Numbered from the stretch's first letter, positions 42,675 to 53,075 are shown. The stretch is DNA of 64,000 nucleotides from Crocinitomicaceae bacterium (GCA_014762645.1 JABURP010000068.1:1-64000), one strand, 5' to 3'. Translations and numbers: made by a program. Notes: generated from the sequence alone by a model not told the origin.

Positions 42675-43659
42675 ACATAAGTCGTTAAACAGGGTGGAAG
42701 CACAATTACTTTTTACTTCCATCACTGAAGGTACAGCAAATGAAGCTCAAATTGTTGCTGCTATCTCTGCGCTAAAAATGAGAACCATAACCGTGGACGA
42801 GTTAAACGGGTTTCGGCAGGTATTGCTCGATAAAGTTGTCCCCGTGAACTTAAACGCAGATAACGCAATAGACGTTTGTGGTACCGGCGGAGACGGCAAG
42901 AACACCTTTAATATTTCAACGCTGGCAGCTATTGTCATTGCAGGTGCGGGATATGACGTAATCAAACACGGGAACTACGGTGTTTCCAGCCTGGTTGGTT
43001 CATCCACAATTCTTGAAAATTACGGTTATCAATTTACCACCGACGAAGAAAATCTTGCCAATCAGCTGAGCGAAAGCAACCTCTGTTTTTTGCATGCCCC
43101 TTTATTTCATCCTGCTTTAAAGCAAGTTGGGCCGATTAGAAAAAACCTCGGAGTACGCACTTTTTTCAATTTTCTGGGACCATTGGTAAATCCCGTTCAA
43201 CCTGCTTATCAGTTAACCGGAGTGTACAACTTGCAGTTGATGCGGATGTATAAACAAATATTAGCTGAAGAAAGATCTGGGTTTAAGGTAGTACACAGCC
43301 TGGACGGATTTGACGAAGTTAGTCTGACAGGTCCTTTTAAAGTTGCCGCATCTTCTGAAGAATTAATTCTATACCCGGAAGATCTTGATCTTAAGACAAT
43401 TCAACTTACCGATCTGCACGGAGGAACCACCGTTGAGGAATCACTCCACATATTCACACAAATTCTAACCGGCAAAGGAACAGATGAACAAAACAGTGCG
43501 GTTCTTGTCAATGCGGCTTTAGGAATTCAGTGTTTTGATTCGAATAAAAATTTCCGGGAAGCTTACGAAGAAGCCAGGTATGCACTACAATCAGGACAAG
43601 CAAAGCATAAATTAGATAAAGCTGTAGAGATCAGTAAACATGTAAAAATCCAATCGTGA
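42646..43659 (+). CDS. trpD: Anthranilate phosphoribosyltransferase
   Basis: A 337-residue enzyme that attaches phosphoribose to anthranilate. PRPP-binding CGTGGDGKNTFNIST, KHGNYGVSSLVGSS and GPLVNPVQP are present. The start 29 bases inside trpG is supported by the conserved helical N-terminus (LFEHKSLNRVEAQLLF). It is separate from TrpG, unlike the fused enterobacterial version. Confidence 0.96.
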   Translation: MKKLLEKLFEHKSLNRVEAQLLFTSITEGTANEAQIVAAISALKMRTITVDELNGFRQVLLDKVVPVNLNADNAIDVCGTGGDGKNTFNISTLAAIVIAGAGYDVIKHGNYGVSSLVGSSTILENYGYQFTTDEENLANQLSESNLCFLHAPLFHPALKQVGPIRKNLGVRTFFNFLGPLVNPVQPAYQLTGVYNLQLMRMYKQILAEERSGFKVVHSLDGFDEVSLTGPFKVAASSEELILYPEDLDLKTIQLTDLHGGTTVEESLHIFTQILTGKGTDEQNSAVLVNAALGIQCFDSNKNFREAYEEARYALQSGQAKHKLDKAVEISKHVKIQS

Positions 43660-43660
43660 T

Positions 43661-44446
43661 ATGAACCTTTTAGATAAAATAATTCAAAAAAAGAAAGAAG
43701 AAGTGGCTTATAACCGGAGCAATATTCCGCTCGGAACGCTTACACAAATGCCTTTTTTCGATACACCATGCAGATCCTTTAAAACTGAGATAAGGAATGG
43801 GACAGGAATTGTAGCCGAATTCAAACGAAGATCACCTTCAGCTGGTGAAATACAAAAACAATCAGTAGAAGAAGTGGTATCAAAGTATTCGCGAGAAGGT
43901 GTTTCTGCTGTTTCCATATTGACAGACCAGTCTTTTTTCGGTGGAGAGCTGAGTGATCTCTCAGCAGCTAAAACGGCTATTAAAAAACCTGTTTTGAGAA
44001 AAGATTTTATCGTGGATGAATATCAACTTTTTGAAGCAAAGGCCTATGGTGCAGATGCTGTGCTTTTAATAGCGGAGGCTCTGGATGAATATCATGCTAC
44101 CTACCTAACGACTATAGCCCAATCCCTGGGGTTAGAAGTATTGATGGAACTGCATTCAGAAGAACAGGTAGATAAGCTCAATGATGCGGTGGATATCATT
44201 GGGATCAACAATCGAAATTTAAAAACGCTTCAGATAGATTTGACTACATCTGAACAATTGCTAAAGTATTTACCCTATAACAAAGTCAAGATTACGGAAA
44301 GTGGAATTTCAACGCCGGACGATTTAAAACGACTTTATTCTCTAGGTTATGATGGTTGTCTGATTGGTGAAGCAGTTTTAAAACAGCCAACACTGTTATC
44401 TGAACTCGCCAATGTTGCAAACGATTTTAATGCTGCCGTACTATGA
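43661..44446 (+). CDS. trpC: Indole-3-glycerol-phosphate synthase
   Basis: A 261-residue TIM barrel catalysing ring closure to indole-3-glycerol phosphate. Motifs: IVAEFKRRSPSAGEI, VLRKDFIVDEYQLFEA, IGINNRNLKTLQID, TESGI, CLIGEAVLK. It is monofunctional. The trpD stop ends one base before the ATG. Confidence 0.97.
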   Translation: MNLLDKIIQKKKEEVAYNRSNIPLGTLTQMPFFDTPCRSFKTEIRNGTGIVAEFKRRSPSAGEIQKQSVEEVVSKYSREGVSAVSILTDQSFFGGELSDLSAAKTAIKKPVLRKDFIVDEYQLFEAKAYGADAVLLIAEALDEYHATYLTTIAQSLGLEVLMELHSEEQVDKLNDAVDIIGINNRNLKTLQIDLTTSEQLLKYLPYNKVKITESGISTPDDLKRLYSLGYDGCLIGEAVLKQPTLLSELANVANDFNAAVL

Positions 44447-45066
44447 AACTCAAAATTTGCGGCATGAAATATCCCAAGAATATTGAGCAGATTATGTCCC
44501 TAGAACCGGATATGCTTGGGTTTATTTTTGAATCTACTTCTCCCAGGTTTATGGGCAGCCATTTTCATTTGTCACCGCAACTGGCAGAACTAACCTGTTC
44601 TAAGGTTGGTATATTTGTTAATCCTACTGTCGCATTTGTTGACGAGGTGGCGGAACAATTTCATCTGGATTTTATTCAGCTTCACGGCAATGAATCTCCG
44701 GATTTAGTAAATATGGTGGCAGAAAAGCACAAAGTCATCAAGGCATTTTGTGTGGATGAGTCTTTCGATTTTAGCCTATCCGCATATCAACGTGCAACAT
44801 ATTTTCTCTTTGATGCCAAAGGTTTGAAAAGAGGCGGGAACGGAATTAAGTTCGACTGGAAGCTGCTGGACAAATATCAAGGCGAAACACCTTTTTTTCT
44901 TAGCGGAGGAATCGGTCCTGAAGACATACAACAACTTATAATGGTATGTCATCCTCAATTTATTGGGATTGATATAAACAGCCGGTTTGAGCTATCAGCA
45001 GGTAAAAAGGATGTAGCACGAATTCAATCATTTATAAAAGAGCTTTATGAAGTATCAGGCAGATAA
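44443..45066 (+). CDS. trpF: Phosphoribosylanthranilate isomerase
   Basis: A 207-residue TIM barrel. The N-terminal [14 protein letters not shown] carries the catalytic Cys, [11 protein letters not shown] and [14 protein letters not shown] follow, and [17 protein letters not shown] holds the phosphate-binding region and ends with the usual GxKD. Overlaps trpC by 4 bases and trpB by 20. Confidence 0.96.
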   Translation: MKLKICGMKYPKNIEQIMSLEPDMLGFIFESTSPRFMGSHFHLSPQLAELTCSKVGIFVNPTVAFVDEVAEQFHLDFIQLHGNESPDLVNMVAEKHKVIKAFCVDESFDFSLSAYQRATYFLFDAKGLKRGGNGIKFDWKLLDKYQGETPFFLSGGIGPEDIQQLIMVCHPQFIGIDINSRFELSAGKKDVARIQSFIKELYEVSGR

Positions 45067-46213
45067 GAACGGCTATTTTGGTGTGTACGGTGGAGCATTC
45101 ATACCTGAATTACTATATCCGAATGTGGAAGAATTGAAAGCGCATTTTACGGAAGCGAAAGAGGATGAGAAATTTCTTTCTGCCTTCCGACATTTACTTA
45201 GAGATTATGTAGGACGACCGACCCCACTGTATTTTGCTCCTTCATTATCCTTGCGGTATGGCGCAAATGTTTATTTAAAACGAGAGGATCTCAACCACAC
45301 AGGTGCGCACAAGATCAATAACACCATAGGACAGGTGTTGCTGGCTCAGCGTATGGGTAAATCTGAGATCATTGCGGAGACCGGTGCAGGGCAGCACGGA
45401 GTAGCAACAGCCACGGTTTGTGCAATGACAGGGCTACGGTGTAAAGTTTTCATGGGAGAAAAAGACATGGCTCGTCAGGCACCGAATGTAGCGCGAATGA
45501 AAATGTTAGGAGCAGAAGTCCTTCCGGCAATAACTGGCAGTAAAACCTTGAAAGACGCTACGAACGAAGCTATCCGTTACTGGATCAACAATCCGGATTC
45601 GTATTATATTATCGGATCAGTCGTTGGGCCGCATCCATATCCCGAAATGGTGGCGTACTTTCAATCGGTCATCAGTGAAGAAATGAAGAAGCAATTACTG
45701 GAAAAAACCGGATTTGAAAACCCGGACATGGTGATTGCCTGCGTAGGGGGAGGAAGCAATGCGGCCGGAGCCTTCTATCATTATTTAGACGAGCCCGTAG
45801 AACTTATTATTGCAGAGGCAGCAGGAAAGGGTGTAAACTCTGGTAAATCAGCCGCAACCTCTGTTTTAGGATCACCCGGGGTTTTGCACGGTTCAAAAAC
45901 CTTACTCATGCAAACCAAGGATGGACAGGTAATTGAACCGTACTCCATTTCAGCCGGGTTGGATTATCCGGGCATTGGTCCACAGCACGCACATTTGATT
46001 GAAAGCAATAGGGCAAAGGTTTTTGCCATTACTGATGATGAAGCATTAGATGCCGCCCTGATCTTGTCCAAAACAGAAGGGATCATACCTGCGTTGGAAT
46101 CAGCACATGCACTAGCAGTTTTGGAAAAAATAAAATTTTCGGGTCAAACTGTGGTCATTAATTTGTCCGGAAGAGGAGACAAGGATCTGGAAACCTATAT
46201 GAACTACCTATGA
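45047..46213 (+). CDS. trpB: Tryptophan synthase beta chain
   Basis: A 388-residue PLP enzyme joining indole and serine. The Schiff-base Lys is in [30 protein letters not shown] follows, and [15 protein letters not shown] is the PLP phosphate-binding loop. Standard TrpB1 length. The start overlaps trpF by 20 bases in another frame; the conserved N-terminus [14 protein letters not shown] follows directly. Confidence 0.98.
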   Translation: MKYQADKNGYFGVYGGAFIPELLYPNVEELKAHFTEAKEDEKFLSAFRHLLRDYVGRPTPLYFAPSLSLRYGANVYLKREDLNHTGAHKINNTIGQVLLAQRMGKSEIIAETGAGQHGVATATVCAMTGLRCKVFMGEKDMARQAPNVARMKMLGAEVLPAITGSKTLKDATNEAIRYWINNPDSYYIIGSVVGPHPYPEMVAYFQSVISEEMKKQLLEKTGFENPDMVIACVGGGSNAAGAFYHYLDEPVELIIAEAAGKGVNSGKSAATSVLGSPGVLHGSKTLLMQTKDGQVIEPYSISAGLDYPGIGPQHAHLIESNRAKVFAITDDEALDAALILSKTEGIIPALESAHALAVLEKIKFSGQTVVINLSGRGDKDLETYMNYL

Positions 46214-46968
46214 ATCGAATCCAACAACTATTTAAAAAGAAACAGGAAAATGTTTGCAGTGTATTTGTGACAGCAGGCTACCCGAAACTAGAAAGTACGG
46301 TAGATGTTGTTCTGGATCTTGAAGCCGCTCGTGTAGATATGATCGAAATAGGCATGCCTTTTTCAGATCCACTGGCGGATGGTCCAACCATTCAAAAATC
46401 TTCTCTTCAGGCTCTAAAAAACGGGATGAACATCCCACTCTTATTTGAACAAATTGAAGAGATTCGGAAAACATCCCAAATTCCAATTGTGTTGATGGGT
46501 TATTTAAATCCGGTAATGGCTTATGGGCTGGAGGCATTTCTTGAAAAGTGTAAAGATGTCGGGGTAGATGGACTTATTATTCCGGATATTTCACTGGAAA
46601 CATACGAATTGGAGTACAGGTATCTTTTTACACAACTTGGAGTTCCACTTACCTTTTTAGTGACACCGCGCACCTCTTTGAATCGCATTATCAGAATTCA
46701 AAATAATACGGAAACCTTTATTTATTACGTATCATCTTCTGCAACTACTGGTCGTTCTTCAAACTTCACCGAACAACAAGAAAGTGCATTTTTGCAATTT
46801 AATGAGCTCAAATTAACAGTGCCGGTATTAGCAGGTTTTGGCATACACAATCAGGAAACTTTTCACACAGTTTGCAAGTACTTCAATGGCGGAATTATTG
46901 GGTCAGCATTTCTTCGGTCACTCGAAAAAGGTCAATCCGCAAAAAGTTTTGTGAGCAGTCTGATTTGA
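46210..46968 (+). CDS. trpA: Tryptophan synthase alpha chain
   Basis: A 252-residue TIM barrel cleaving indole-3-glycerol phosphate to indole. Catalytic Glu and Asp are in [19 protein letters not shown], followed by [17 protein letters not shown] and GFGIHNQE. Last gene of the trp operon, overlapping trpB by 4 bases. No clear terminator is seen in the next 100 bases. Confidence 0.97.
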   Translation: MNRIQQLFKKKQENVCSVFVTAGYPKLESTVDVVLDLEAARVDMIEIGMPFSDPLADGPTIQKSSLQALKNGMNIPLLFEQIEEIRKTSQIPIVLMGYLNPVMAYGLEAFLEKCKDVGVDGLIIPDISLETYELEYRYLFTQLGVPLTFLVTPRTSLNRIIRIQNNTETFIYYVSSSATTGRSSNFTEQQESAFLQFNELKLTVPVLAGFGIHNQETFHTVCKYFNGGIIGSAFLRSLEKGQSAKSFVSSLI

Positions 46969-47068
46969 AGGAGTTTACAGGTTGTTTTTGTGTTGCCGTG
47001 AGTAGCTTTAAAGGATAAAATTTGAACCTTTTTGATTATCGGTTTTATACAATAGCAAATCGGTAATT

Positions 47069-49030
47069 ATGAAAGCAAAAATCTCTCTTCAAAAAATTAG
47101 TATGACACTTCTTATGATAGTGTTCATAGCCGGACTAAGTTTCGGACAGCAAAATTCAGGAAATCTCAAAGGAGTAGTAAGTGTAAGTGGATCAAGTACC
47201 CCATTAAGTGGTGCAGAAGTTAAAATCCAAAGTGAAAAGAACACCAAGTGGATACGTTCACTAACTTCTGACAAGGATGGAAAATATGAATTTAAAGCTA
47301 TACCAGCTGGTAAGTATTATTTTACTGTATATCTAAAAGGGTATAAAAAATACCGTAAGTCACATGTTGAAATTTTAGCGGGTAAAACAAAAGAAATGAA
47401 TGTTCCCCTTCATGCCGAACTAGATGAAGTTGTTCTGGAGGAGAAAGAAGTAGACGCTATTCAACTTGATGCACCAGTAGAGAAAAACAGAAAACTGGAC
47501 TTTAATAGCAATAGCAGCAGGGGTAAAAAACAATCCGGACTTGCGTATTATGCAAATGGTAGTGGAAATAATTCATCCTATACGGGAGGATATGACGATA
47601 ATGTAAATCACAATACAGAATCTTATGCATCTATAGAAGAAAATGGATTCAAATCTTCTAAAGCAAACCCATTGTCAACTTTTTCTGTAGATGTAGATGC
47701 TGCATCTTATTCTAATTGCAGAAGATTTATTTTATCAGGGCAAAAACCTGAAAAAGGCGCCGTTCGTGTTGAGGAGATGATCAATTATTTCAACTATGAT
47801 TATCCGGATCCTACGGATGAACACCCGTTTTCTATTAGCACAGAAGTTGGAGATTGTCCGTGGAGTGATAATAAGTTGGTGCATATTGGCCTTCAGGGTA
47901 AGCGAATTGAGAAAGAGAATTTACCGGATAATAATTTGGTGTTCTTGCTGGATGTTTCCGGCTCAATGAATCGACCAAACAAACTTCCGTTATTGAAGAA
48001 ATCATTCCGGTTATTAGTGGATGAACTGGATTCAGACGATAAGATTTCAATGGTAGTGTATGCCGGAGCAGCAGGATTAGTATTGAAGCCAACAGCAGCA
48101 GACAACAGTACTGCAATTTTAGAGGCCTTGGATAATTTGAGAGCAGGCGGTTCTACCGCCGGTGGTGCGGGTATTGAATTGGCATATAAAGTTGCTCAGG
48201 ATAATTTCATTGATGGTGGTAATAACCGCGTGATCCTTGCAACTGATGGTGATTTTAATATCGGAATGAGCTCTGATGCGGCAATGCAAAAACTCATTGA
48301 AGAAAAGCGTAAAACAGGTATTTTCCTGACATGCCTTGGTTTTGGAACCGGTAATTACAAGGATTCAAAAATGGAAATTCTGGCAGACAAAGGAAACGGT
48401 AATTACGCGTACATAGACAATTTGCTGGAAGCAAAAAAAGTACTTGTTACAGAGATAGGGGCAACACTTAACACACTTGCTAAAGATGTAAAAATTCAGG
48501 TTGAATTTAACCCGAATGTCATTGAATCATATCGATTAGTTGGCTATGAAAACAGATTGCTGGCAGAAGAAGATTTTAATGATGACACTAAAGATGCCGG
48601 TGAAATTGGAGCAGGACATTCTGTAACAGCTTTATATGAAGTTGTATTGAAAGGAGAAGGAAATGCCACAACCGAACAACCAAACGTGGATCCTTTAAAA
48701 TATCAAACGACGACTACAACTGCAGATGCCAATTCAGATGAAATGCTTACGGTCAAATTCCGATACAAAGCGCCGGATGGAGATAAAAGTAAACTGATAG
48801 AACGCACCCTGGCAAATAAAATCACACCGGATAAAAAACTGTCAAGAGACTTTAACTTCTCAGCAGCAGTCGCCGAATTCGGAATGTTGTTGGGAGAATC
48901 TAAATACAAAGGAACCGGATCATTTGATCACGTCCTTGAATTGGCCAGTAAAAATATGGGCAAAGATAAAAATGGATACAGAGCCGAGTTTCTGAAGTTG
49001 GTAGATGCGGCGAAAGTCGTGTACAACTAA
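47069..49030 (+). CDS. von Willebrand factor A domain protein with CarboxypepD_reg-like start
   Basis: A 653-residue exported protein: signal peptide, a carboxypeptidase-regulatory-like beta-sandwich (about 30-120, NLKGVVSVSGSSTPLSGAEVKI), a low-complexity linker, an N-terminal YfbK-type domain (FSVDVDAASYSNCRRFI, VRVEEMINYFNYDYP), and a VWA domain with an intact MIDAS (FLLDVSGSMN, GGSTAGGAG, LATDGDFN). The C-terminal part fits DUF3520. Related proteins are surface or periplasmic, and their ligand is unknown. It stands alone after the trp operon. Confidence 0.88.
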   Translation: MKAKISLQKISMTLLMIVFIAGLSFGQQNSGNLKGVVSVSGSSTPLSGAEVKIQSEKNTKWIRSLTSDKDGKYEFKAIPAGKYYFTVYLKGYKKYRKSHVEILAGKTKEMNVPLHAELDEVVLEEKEVDAIQLDAPVEKNRKLDFNSNSSRGKKQSGLAYYANGSGNNSSYTGGYDDNVNHNTESYASIEENGFKSSKANPLSTFSVDVDAASYSNCRRFILSGQKPEKGAVRVEEMINYFNYDYPDPTDEHPFSISTEVGDCPWSDNKLVHIGLQGKRIEKENLPDNNLVFLLDVSGSMNRPNKLPLLKKSFRLLVDELDSDDKISMVVYAGAAGLVLKPTAADNSTAILEALDNLRAGGSTAGGAGIELAYKVAQDNFIDGGNNRVILATDGDFNIGMSSDAAMQKLIEEKRKTGIFLTCLGFGTGNYKDSKMEILADKGNGNYAYIDNLLEAKKVLVTEIGATLNTLAKDVKIQVEFNPNVIESYRLVGYENRLLAEEDFNDDTKDAGEIGAGHSVTALYEVVLKGEGNATTEQPNVDPLKYQTTTTTADANSDEMLTVKFRYKAPDGDKSKLIERTLANKITPDKKLSRDFNFSAAVAEFGMLLGESKYKGTGSFDHVLELASKNMGKDKNGYRAEFLKLVDAAKVVYN

Positions 49031-49620
49031 GGCTTGTCCTTTGGATAGTAACGAGCATATTTATACAGATCGGCCATATTGGTAAAGCGCCTGAAAAGAT
49101 AAATATTCGTCATCTTACTTTGCTTAAAAGTGAATCTGATTCCCAGATCGTGATAGAGGTAATCCGTGTAACCGAAATTTCGATCTGGGAAGAAGTTTTT
49201 TCCCAGTACCTCTTCAAATTTTTCAATTCTATCGTAAAAATGTAGCTCGTTCCGAATGGTGACATTGTTCACGTACTCGTCTTTAACCCATCTGCCGGTT
49301 AGGTTCATATAAACAACTTTACCTTCTTTGATGTAAGCTTTCCAGAGACAATATTTATTTTGATAATCGTAAATATAAACCTGGTCAAATCCAATGTGGT
49401 AAACAATGGCCTTCTTCAGATCAAATCCTCCATTCACCCATACTTTTTTTTCATCTTCAAAACTTCTTATTTCTTGAGGTTTACCCATTTCATCCTCCAA
49501 ATCATCAGAGGACATTTCTATGTACAGTTTTTTAAAACCAAACGGCGTTTTGATATTGGTTTGACCATAACCAATAGTGAATGTCAATAGAAATGTAACT
49601 AATAACGCAAAACACTTCAT
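49027..49620 (-). CDS. Secreted protein of unknown function
   Basis: A 197-residue protein with signal peptide (MKCFALLVTFLLTFTIGYGQ). The mature part starts NIKTPFGFKKLYIEMSSDDLEDEMGKPQEI, followed by beta-strands with many aromatic residues (VYIYDYQNKYCLWKAYIKEGKVVYMNLTG), which resembles SmpA/OmlA-like or BLIP-like repeats. No family named. Its ATG overlaps the ogt stop by 4 bases, and its end overlaps the convergent VWA gene by 4. Confidence 0.65.
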   Translation of the reverse strand: MKCFALLVTFLLTFTIGYGQTNIKTPFGFKKLYIEMSSDDLEDEMGKPQEIRSFEDEKKVWVNGGFDLKKAIVYHIGFDQVYIYDYQNKYCLWKAYIKEGKVVYMNLTGRWVKDEYVNNVTIRNELHFYDRIEKFEEVLGKNFFPDRNFGYTDYLYHDLGIRFTFKQSKMTNIYLFRRFTNMADLYKYARYYPKDKP

Positions 49621-50108
49621 GAAAATAAATCGTGTTGAGGTGTATATTTCATTTCAAGCTGAAGTAGCGCTTTTTTACGCTCAAGGCCCCACGCATAACC
49701 TGTCAGGTTTCCACCTTTTCCTATAATTCGGTGACATGGAATTAATATAGCGATAGGGTTGGCGCCATTGGCAGCAGCAACTGCTCTTACAGCCCTTCTA
49801 TCGCCATATATTTCAGCAAGTTCTGAATACGTAATGCGTGCACCAAAAGGAACCGATCTCAGTTTTGCCCAGACTTTACGTTGAAAGCTGCTTCCTTGAG
49901 GGTTTAACGGAATTGTAAATTTTTTCAGCTCACCTGTGAAATAGGCATTTAATTCATCTTGTAATCGTTCAAAGATTGGATGCTGATCAGAATTTTCTAT
50001 CGCTTCTTTGTCTGTAAACGCAAGGGCTATTAGCTCATTATTGTCTACTTCTGCGAGGAGATTTCCGAAAGGAACCGTTATAATATGTTTACTTTTTGTG
50101 GATGACAT
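49617..50108 (-). CDS. ogt: Methylated-DNA-protein-cysteine methyltransferase
   Basis: A 163-residue DNA repair protein that removes alkyl groups from O6-alkylguanine by self-alkylation. The acceptor is C125 in ILIPCHRIIG. The helix-turn-helix RAVRAVAAANGANPIA with the Arg finger, and VPFGARITYSELAEIYG, are standard. No AlkA or Ada DNA-binding domain is attached. Confidence 0.95.
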   Translation of the reverse strand: MSSTKSKHIITVPFGNLLAEVDNNELIALAFTDKEAIENSDQHPIFERLQDELNAYFTGELKKFTIPLNPQGSSFQRKVWAKLRSVPFGARITYSELAEIYGDRRAVRAVAAANGANPIAILIPCHRIIGKGGNLTGYAWGLERKKALLQLEMKYTPQHDLFS

Positions 50109-50186
50109 AATTAGTTGCCTTCGCCAACTAAGTTACAACAAGATCGTTGATACGTAAGCGTTTTTGTAAAGTTCTGCTGTTCCATG

Positions 50187-50525
50187 TCAACGAAAATCGT
50201 CTGGGTTAATTTCTACTTTCTCAAAGTTAGGATTGATAATCAATAACTCGTCAATTTTATCAAGCAAAGGAATGGCAGCATCTAAAAATACTCCACCCCA
50301 TTCATCTTTTGAAAAGCCAAAGGTTCCTTCGGTAGTATTAATATCAATGCCAACCACAAATAACATATCAGATGCTCCTTCAACAACGGGTTGTAGCGAA
50401 TTGATTGCATTCATCAGGTCTTTCATTAGTTCTTCCCGTTCATCCCCTCTCATGAATTCAATCATCCAATTTCCTGAATTGCCATAAGCTGGTCGATAGC
50501 GATATGAATAGGTTGGTTGACTCAT
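50187..50525 (-). CDS. Hypothetical protein
   Basis: A 112-residue soluble protein without signal peptide or membrane segment. It is acidic, with a central helix (EELMKDLMNAINSLQPVVEG) between beta-prone segments (MLFVVGIDINTTEGTFGF). No family is recognised. It is divergent from paaG with 76 bases between starts. Confidence 0.55.
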   Translation of the reverse strand: MSQPTYSYRYRPAYGNSGNWMIEFMRGDEREELMKDLMNAINSLQPVVEGASDMLFVVGIDINTTEGTFGFSKDEWGGVFLDAAIPLLDKIDELLIINPNFEKVEINPDDFR

Positions 50526-50544
50526 TCACAATAAATCTAGAAAT

Positions 50545-50566
50545 TATTGAAAACAATTATTCAATA
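50545..50566. promoter_or_regulatory. Inverted repeat upstream of paaG
   Basis: TATTGAA (50545-50551) and TTCAATA (50560-50566), perfect 7-bp arms with an 8-base spacer, lie in the short divergent region 36 bases before the paaG ATG. Position and form suit a TetR-type operator, but no regulator gene is adjacent. Confidence 0.35.
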
Positions 50567-50601
50567 GAGAATGGTTATTTTAGCTCAAAATTCAAAAACC
50601 A

Positions 50602-51378
50602 ATGAGTTCAATTCAGTTCAAAATAGAAGAAGGCGTTGCCAGTATCACGTTAAATCGTCCTGAAGTTTTTAACAGCTTTAACAAAGAGATGGCGCTTGCC
50701 ATGCAGGCCAGGTTAGACGAATGTGAAGATAATGATGAGGTAAGAGCAATCTATATTACCGGTGAAGGAAAGGCTTTTTGTGCAGGGCAGGATTTACAGG
50801 AAGTTACTGATCCCAATGGCCCTGAGCTCACCTCTATCGTTCGGGATCATTACAATCAGATTATTGAACGCATTCGAAACATTGAAAAACCTATTGTAGC
50901 GGCAGTAAATGGAGTGGCTGCAGGTGCTGGAGCAAATATTGCCATTGCATGTGATGTTTGTGTGGCAACCGAATCTGCTAAATTTATTCAGGCGTTTAGT
51001 ATGATTGGTTTAATACCGGATTCGGGTGGAACGTTCACATTACCGCGTTTGGTTGGTTTACAAAAAGCTTCGGCATTAATGATGTTGGGAGACAGAGTTG
51101 CGGCACAAGAAGCTGAACGCATTGGAATGATTTATAAGTGGTTTCCGGATGATCAGTTCACAGAAGAGTCAATGGCTATTGCAAAACGATTGGCCAAAAT
51201 GCCAACGAAGGGACTTGGATTGACTAAAAGAGCATTGAATCTTACTATGATATCGGATCTTTCAACCCAGTTAAAAGTGGAAGAAGAATTACAGACAATG
51301 GCTGGTCAAACTTACGACTACAACGAAGGGGTTGCAGCATTTTTAGAGAAAAGAAAACCGGAATTTAAAGGAAAATAA
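50602..51378 (+). CDS. paaG: Enoyl-CoA hydratase/isomerase (PaaG-like)
   Basis: A 258-residue crotonase-fold enzyme. Oxyanion-hole segments are GEGKAFCAGQDLQEVTD and VNGVAAGAGANIAIACD; SMIGLIPDSGGTFTLPRLVG places the catalytic Asp/Gly region. In the phenylacetate pathway PaaG converts the ring-epoxide CoA to the oxepin. The name rests on the sequence type and on the paaH-like neighbour 38 bases downstream; a general beta-oxidation role cannot be excluded, as the remaining paa genes are outside the window. Confidence 0.85.
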   Translation: MSSIQFKIEEGVASITLNRPEVFNSFNKEMALAMQARLDECEDNDEVRAIYITGEGKAFCAGQDLQEVTDPNGPELTSIVRDHYNQIIERIRNIEKPIVAAVNGVAAGAGANIAIACDVCVATESAKFIQAFSMIGLIPDSGGTFTLPRLVGLQKASALMMLGDRVAAQEAERIGMIYKWFPDDQFTEESMAIAKRLAKMPTKGLGLTKRALNLTMISDLSTQLKVEEELQTMAGQTYDYNEGVAAFLEKRKPEFKGK

Positions 51379-51416
51379 GCGTAAACAGATTTTCGAATCA
51401 AACTTAGAAAAGAGAC

Positions 51417-52589
51417 ATGAGCAAGATTAAAATAGCTATTCTTGGAGCCGGATCAATGGGTTCGGGTATAGCACAAGTGACATCACAAGCCGGGCATGAA
51501 GTTGTGTTGGCAGATACAAATGACGAACAGTTGGACAAAGCAAAATCCAAATTGTCAAAGATTATGGATAGGCTGGTAGAAAAGGAACGCGTCACTGCTG
51601 AAGAGTCTCAGGCCATTCAGAACCGAATTTCGTACACCAAAGATATTAATGATTTTGCCGGATCAGGACTTGTTATTGAAGCCATTGTAGAAAATCTTGA
51701 GATTAAAAAAACAGTTTTTGGACAGTTTGAGACAATTGTAGATGAAAACTGTGTTTTGGCGACCAATACTTCATCACTTTCTGTAGCTTCGATTGCAGCT
51801 GCCTGTAAAAATGCTGAGCGTGTGATTGGTATTCACTTCTTTAACCCTGCTCCGCTTATGCCGTTGGTAGAGATTATTCCGGCGGTTCAAACATCTGATG
51901 AAGTAGCAAAAAATGCACGTGCTTTGATTGACTCATGGAAAAAAGTAACGGTTTTAGCCAAGGACACTCCAGGTTTCATTGTGAACCGTGTGGCACGTCC
52001 GTTTTACGGTGAAGCACTGAGAATTTATGAAGAAGGTGTTGCTGATTTTGCCACCATTGACTGGGCCATGACAGAGTTGGGAGGATTCAGAATGGGACCG
52101 TTTACCCTGATGGATTACATAGGTAATGATGTGAATTATACCGTAACGGAAACTGTTTTTGCCGCTTTTTACTACGATCCAAGATATAAACCGTCATTCA
52201 CGCAGAAGCGACATTCAGAGGCAGGATGGTACGGACGAAAATCGGGTAGGGGGTATTACGATTATTCGGAAGGGGCCAAGATGCCTGAACCGAACAAAGA
52301 CGAAGCTCTGGGTAAGAAAATATTAAACAGGATTTTGGTGATGCTGATCAACGAAGCCGTTGATGCGGTGTTTTTAAATATTGCTACGCCTGAAGATGTT
52401 GACCTGGCTATGACAAAAGGTGTAAATTACCCGAAAGGATTGCTAGCCTGGGCAGATGAGATAGGCCTGGAGAAAGTACTTGCCGATCTTGAACACTTGC
52501 ATGCCGAATATGGTGAAGACCGTTACAGACCGTCTGTTTTGCTGCGAAAAATGGTTCGGGAAAACAAGAAGTTTTTTGAGTTAGCCTAA
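51417..52589 (+). CDS. paaH: 3-hydroxyacyl-CoA dehydrogenase (PaaH-like)
   Basis: A 390-residue NAD enzyme. Rossmann motif ILGAGSMGSGIAQV (residues 8-21), catalytic region with the active-site His in VIGIHFFNPAPLMPLVEIIP, and DTPGFIVNRV; two C-terminal 3HCDH domains follow (about 185-280 and 300-385). The long form with a duplicated C-terminal domain fits PaaH. It probably acts after PaaG in phenylacetate or fatty-acid degradation. Confidence 0.88.
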   Translation: MSKIKIAILGAGSMGSGIAQVTSQAGHEVVLADTNDEQLDKAKSKLSKIMDRLVEKERVTAEESQAIQNRISYTKDINDFAGSGLVIEAIVENLEIKKTVFGQFETIVDENCVLATNTSSLSVASIAAACKNAERVIGIHFFNPAPLMPLVEIIPAVQTSDEVAKNARALIDSWKKVTVLAKDTPGFIVNRVARPFYGEALRIYEEGVADFATIDWAMTELGGFRMGPFTLMDYIGNDVNYTVTETVFAAFYYDPRYKPSFTQKRHSEAGWYGRKSGRGYYDYSEGAKMPEPNKDEALGKKILNRILVMLINEAVDAVFLNIATPEDVDLAMTKGVNYPKGLLAWADEIGLEKVLADLEHLHAEYGEDRYRPSVLLRKMVRENKKFFELA

Positions 52590-53075
52590 ATTCAGGTAAA
52601 AATCACGGCTTAGGGATTGAATGGCCTGTTGGAGTGCAGATAAAATACTGCGCCCAGCAAGTTATTTTATTTCACGACTAATGAAAGCCCGGCTTTGCAC
52701 CCGCAGGTGTGCAAAGAAGCCCCATAGAATTAACCTCCACCACTCACCACTCATAACTCATAACTCTACACCCACATCTATCTACTTACAGCTCACCGCT
52801 CACCGCTAACAGCTCTTAACTCATAACTCATAACTCTACACTCACAACTATCTGCTTACAGCTCACCGCTCACCGCTCATAACTCATAACTCATAACTAA
52901 AAAAGGTTACTTTTTACAATCAGGGACATTATTAAATAGAACCCAAAATAAGTGTATGAGTAAGTAATGGTTCATACGATCTCAGAAAACACTCAAAGGG
53001 GTTGGGTCTTTTCATAACTTAAAATTCTCCGGGATGACAGTTTTATTGATTTTTCCTGTCTGACCGGAGATTTTT
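52590..53075. repeat. Gene-free stretch with a 70-bp direct repeat
   Basis: No credible gene. A unit starting TCATAACTCATAACTCTACA occurs at 52751 and again at 52821, period 70 bases with a few substitutions; both contain CTTACAGCTCACCGCTCACCGCT. Shorter AACTCAT steps continue to about 52900. A hairpin with CTTTGCAC / GTGCAAAG arms is near 52692-52717. The remaining bases to 53075 show nothing specific. Confidence 0.75.

Noticed and set aside
52751-52900. CRISPR array or small gene (open frame 52621-52809)
   Set aside because: The 70-bp units repeat over their whole length with no unique spacers, and the frame is low complexity without start context or family features.
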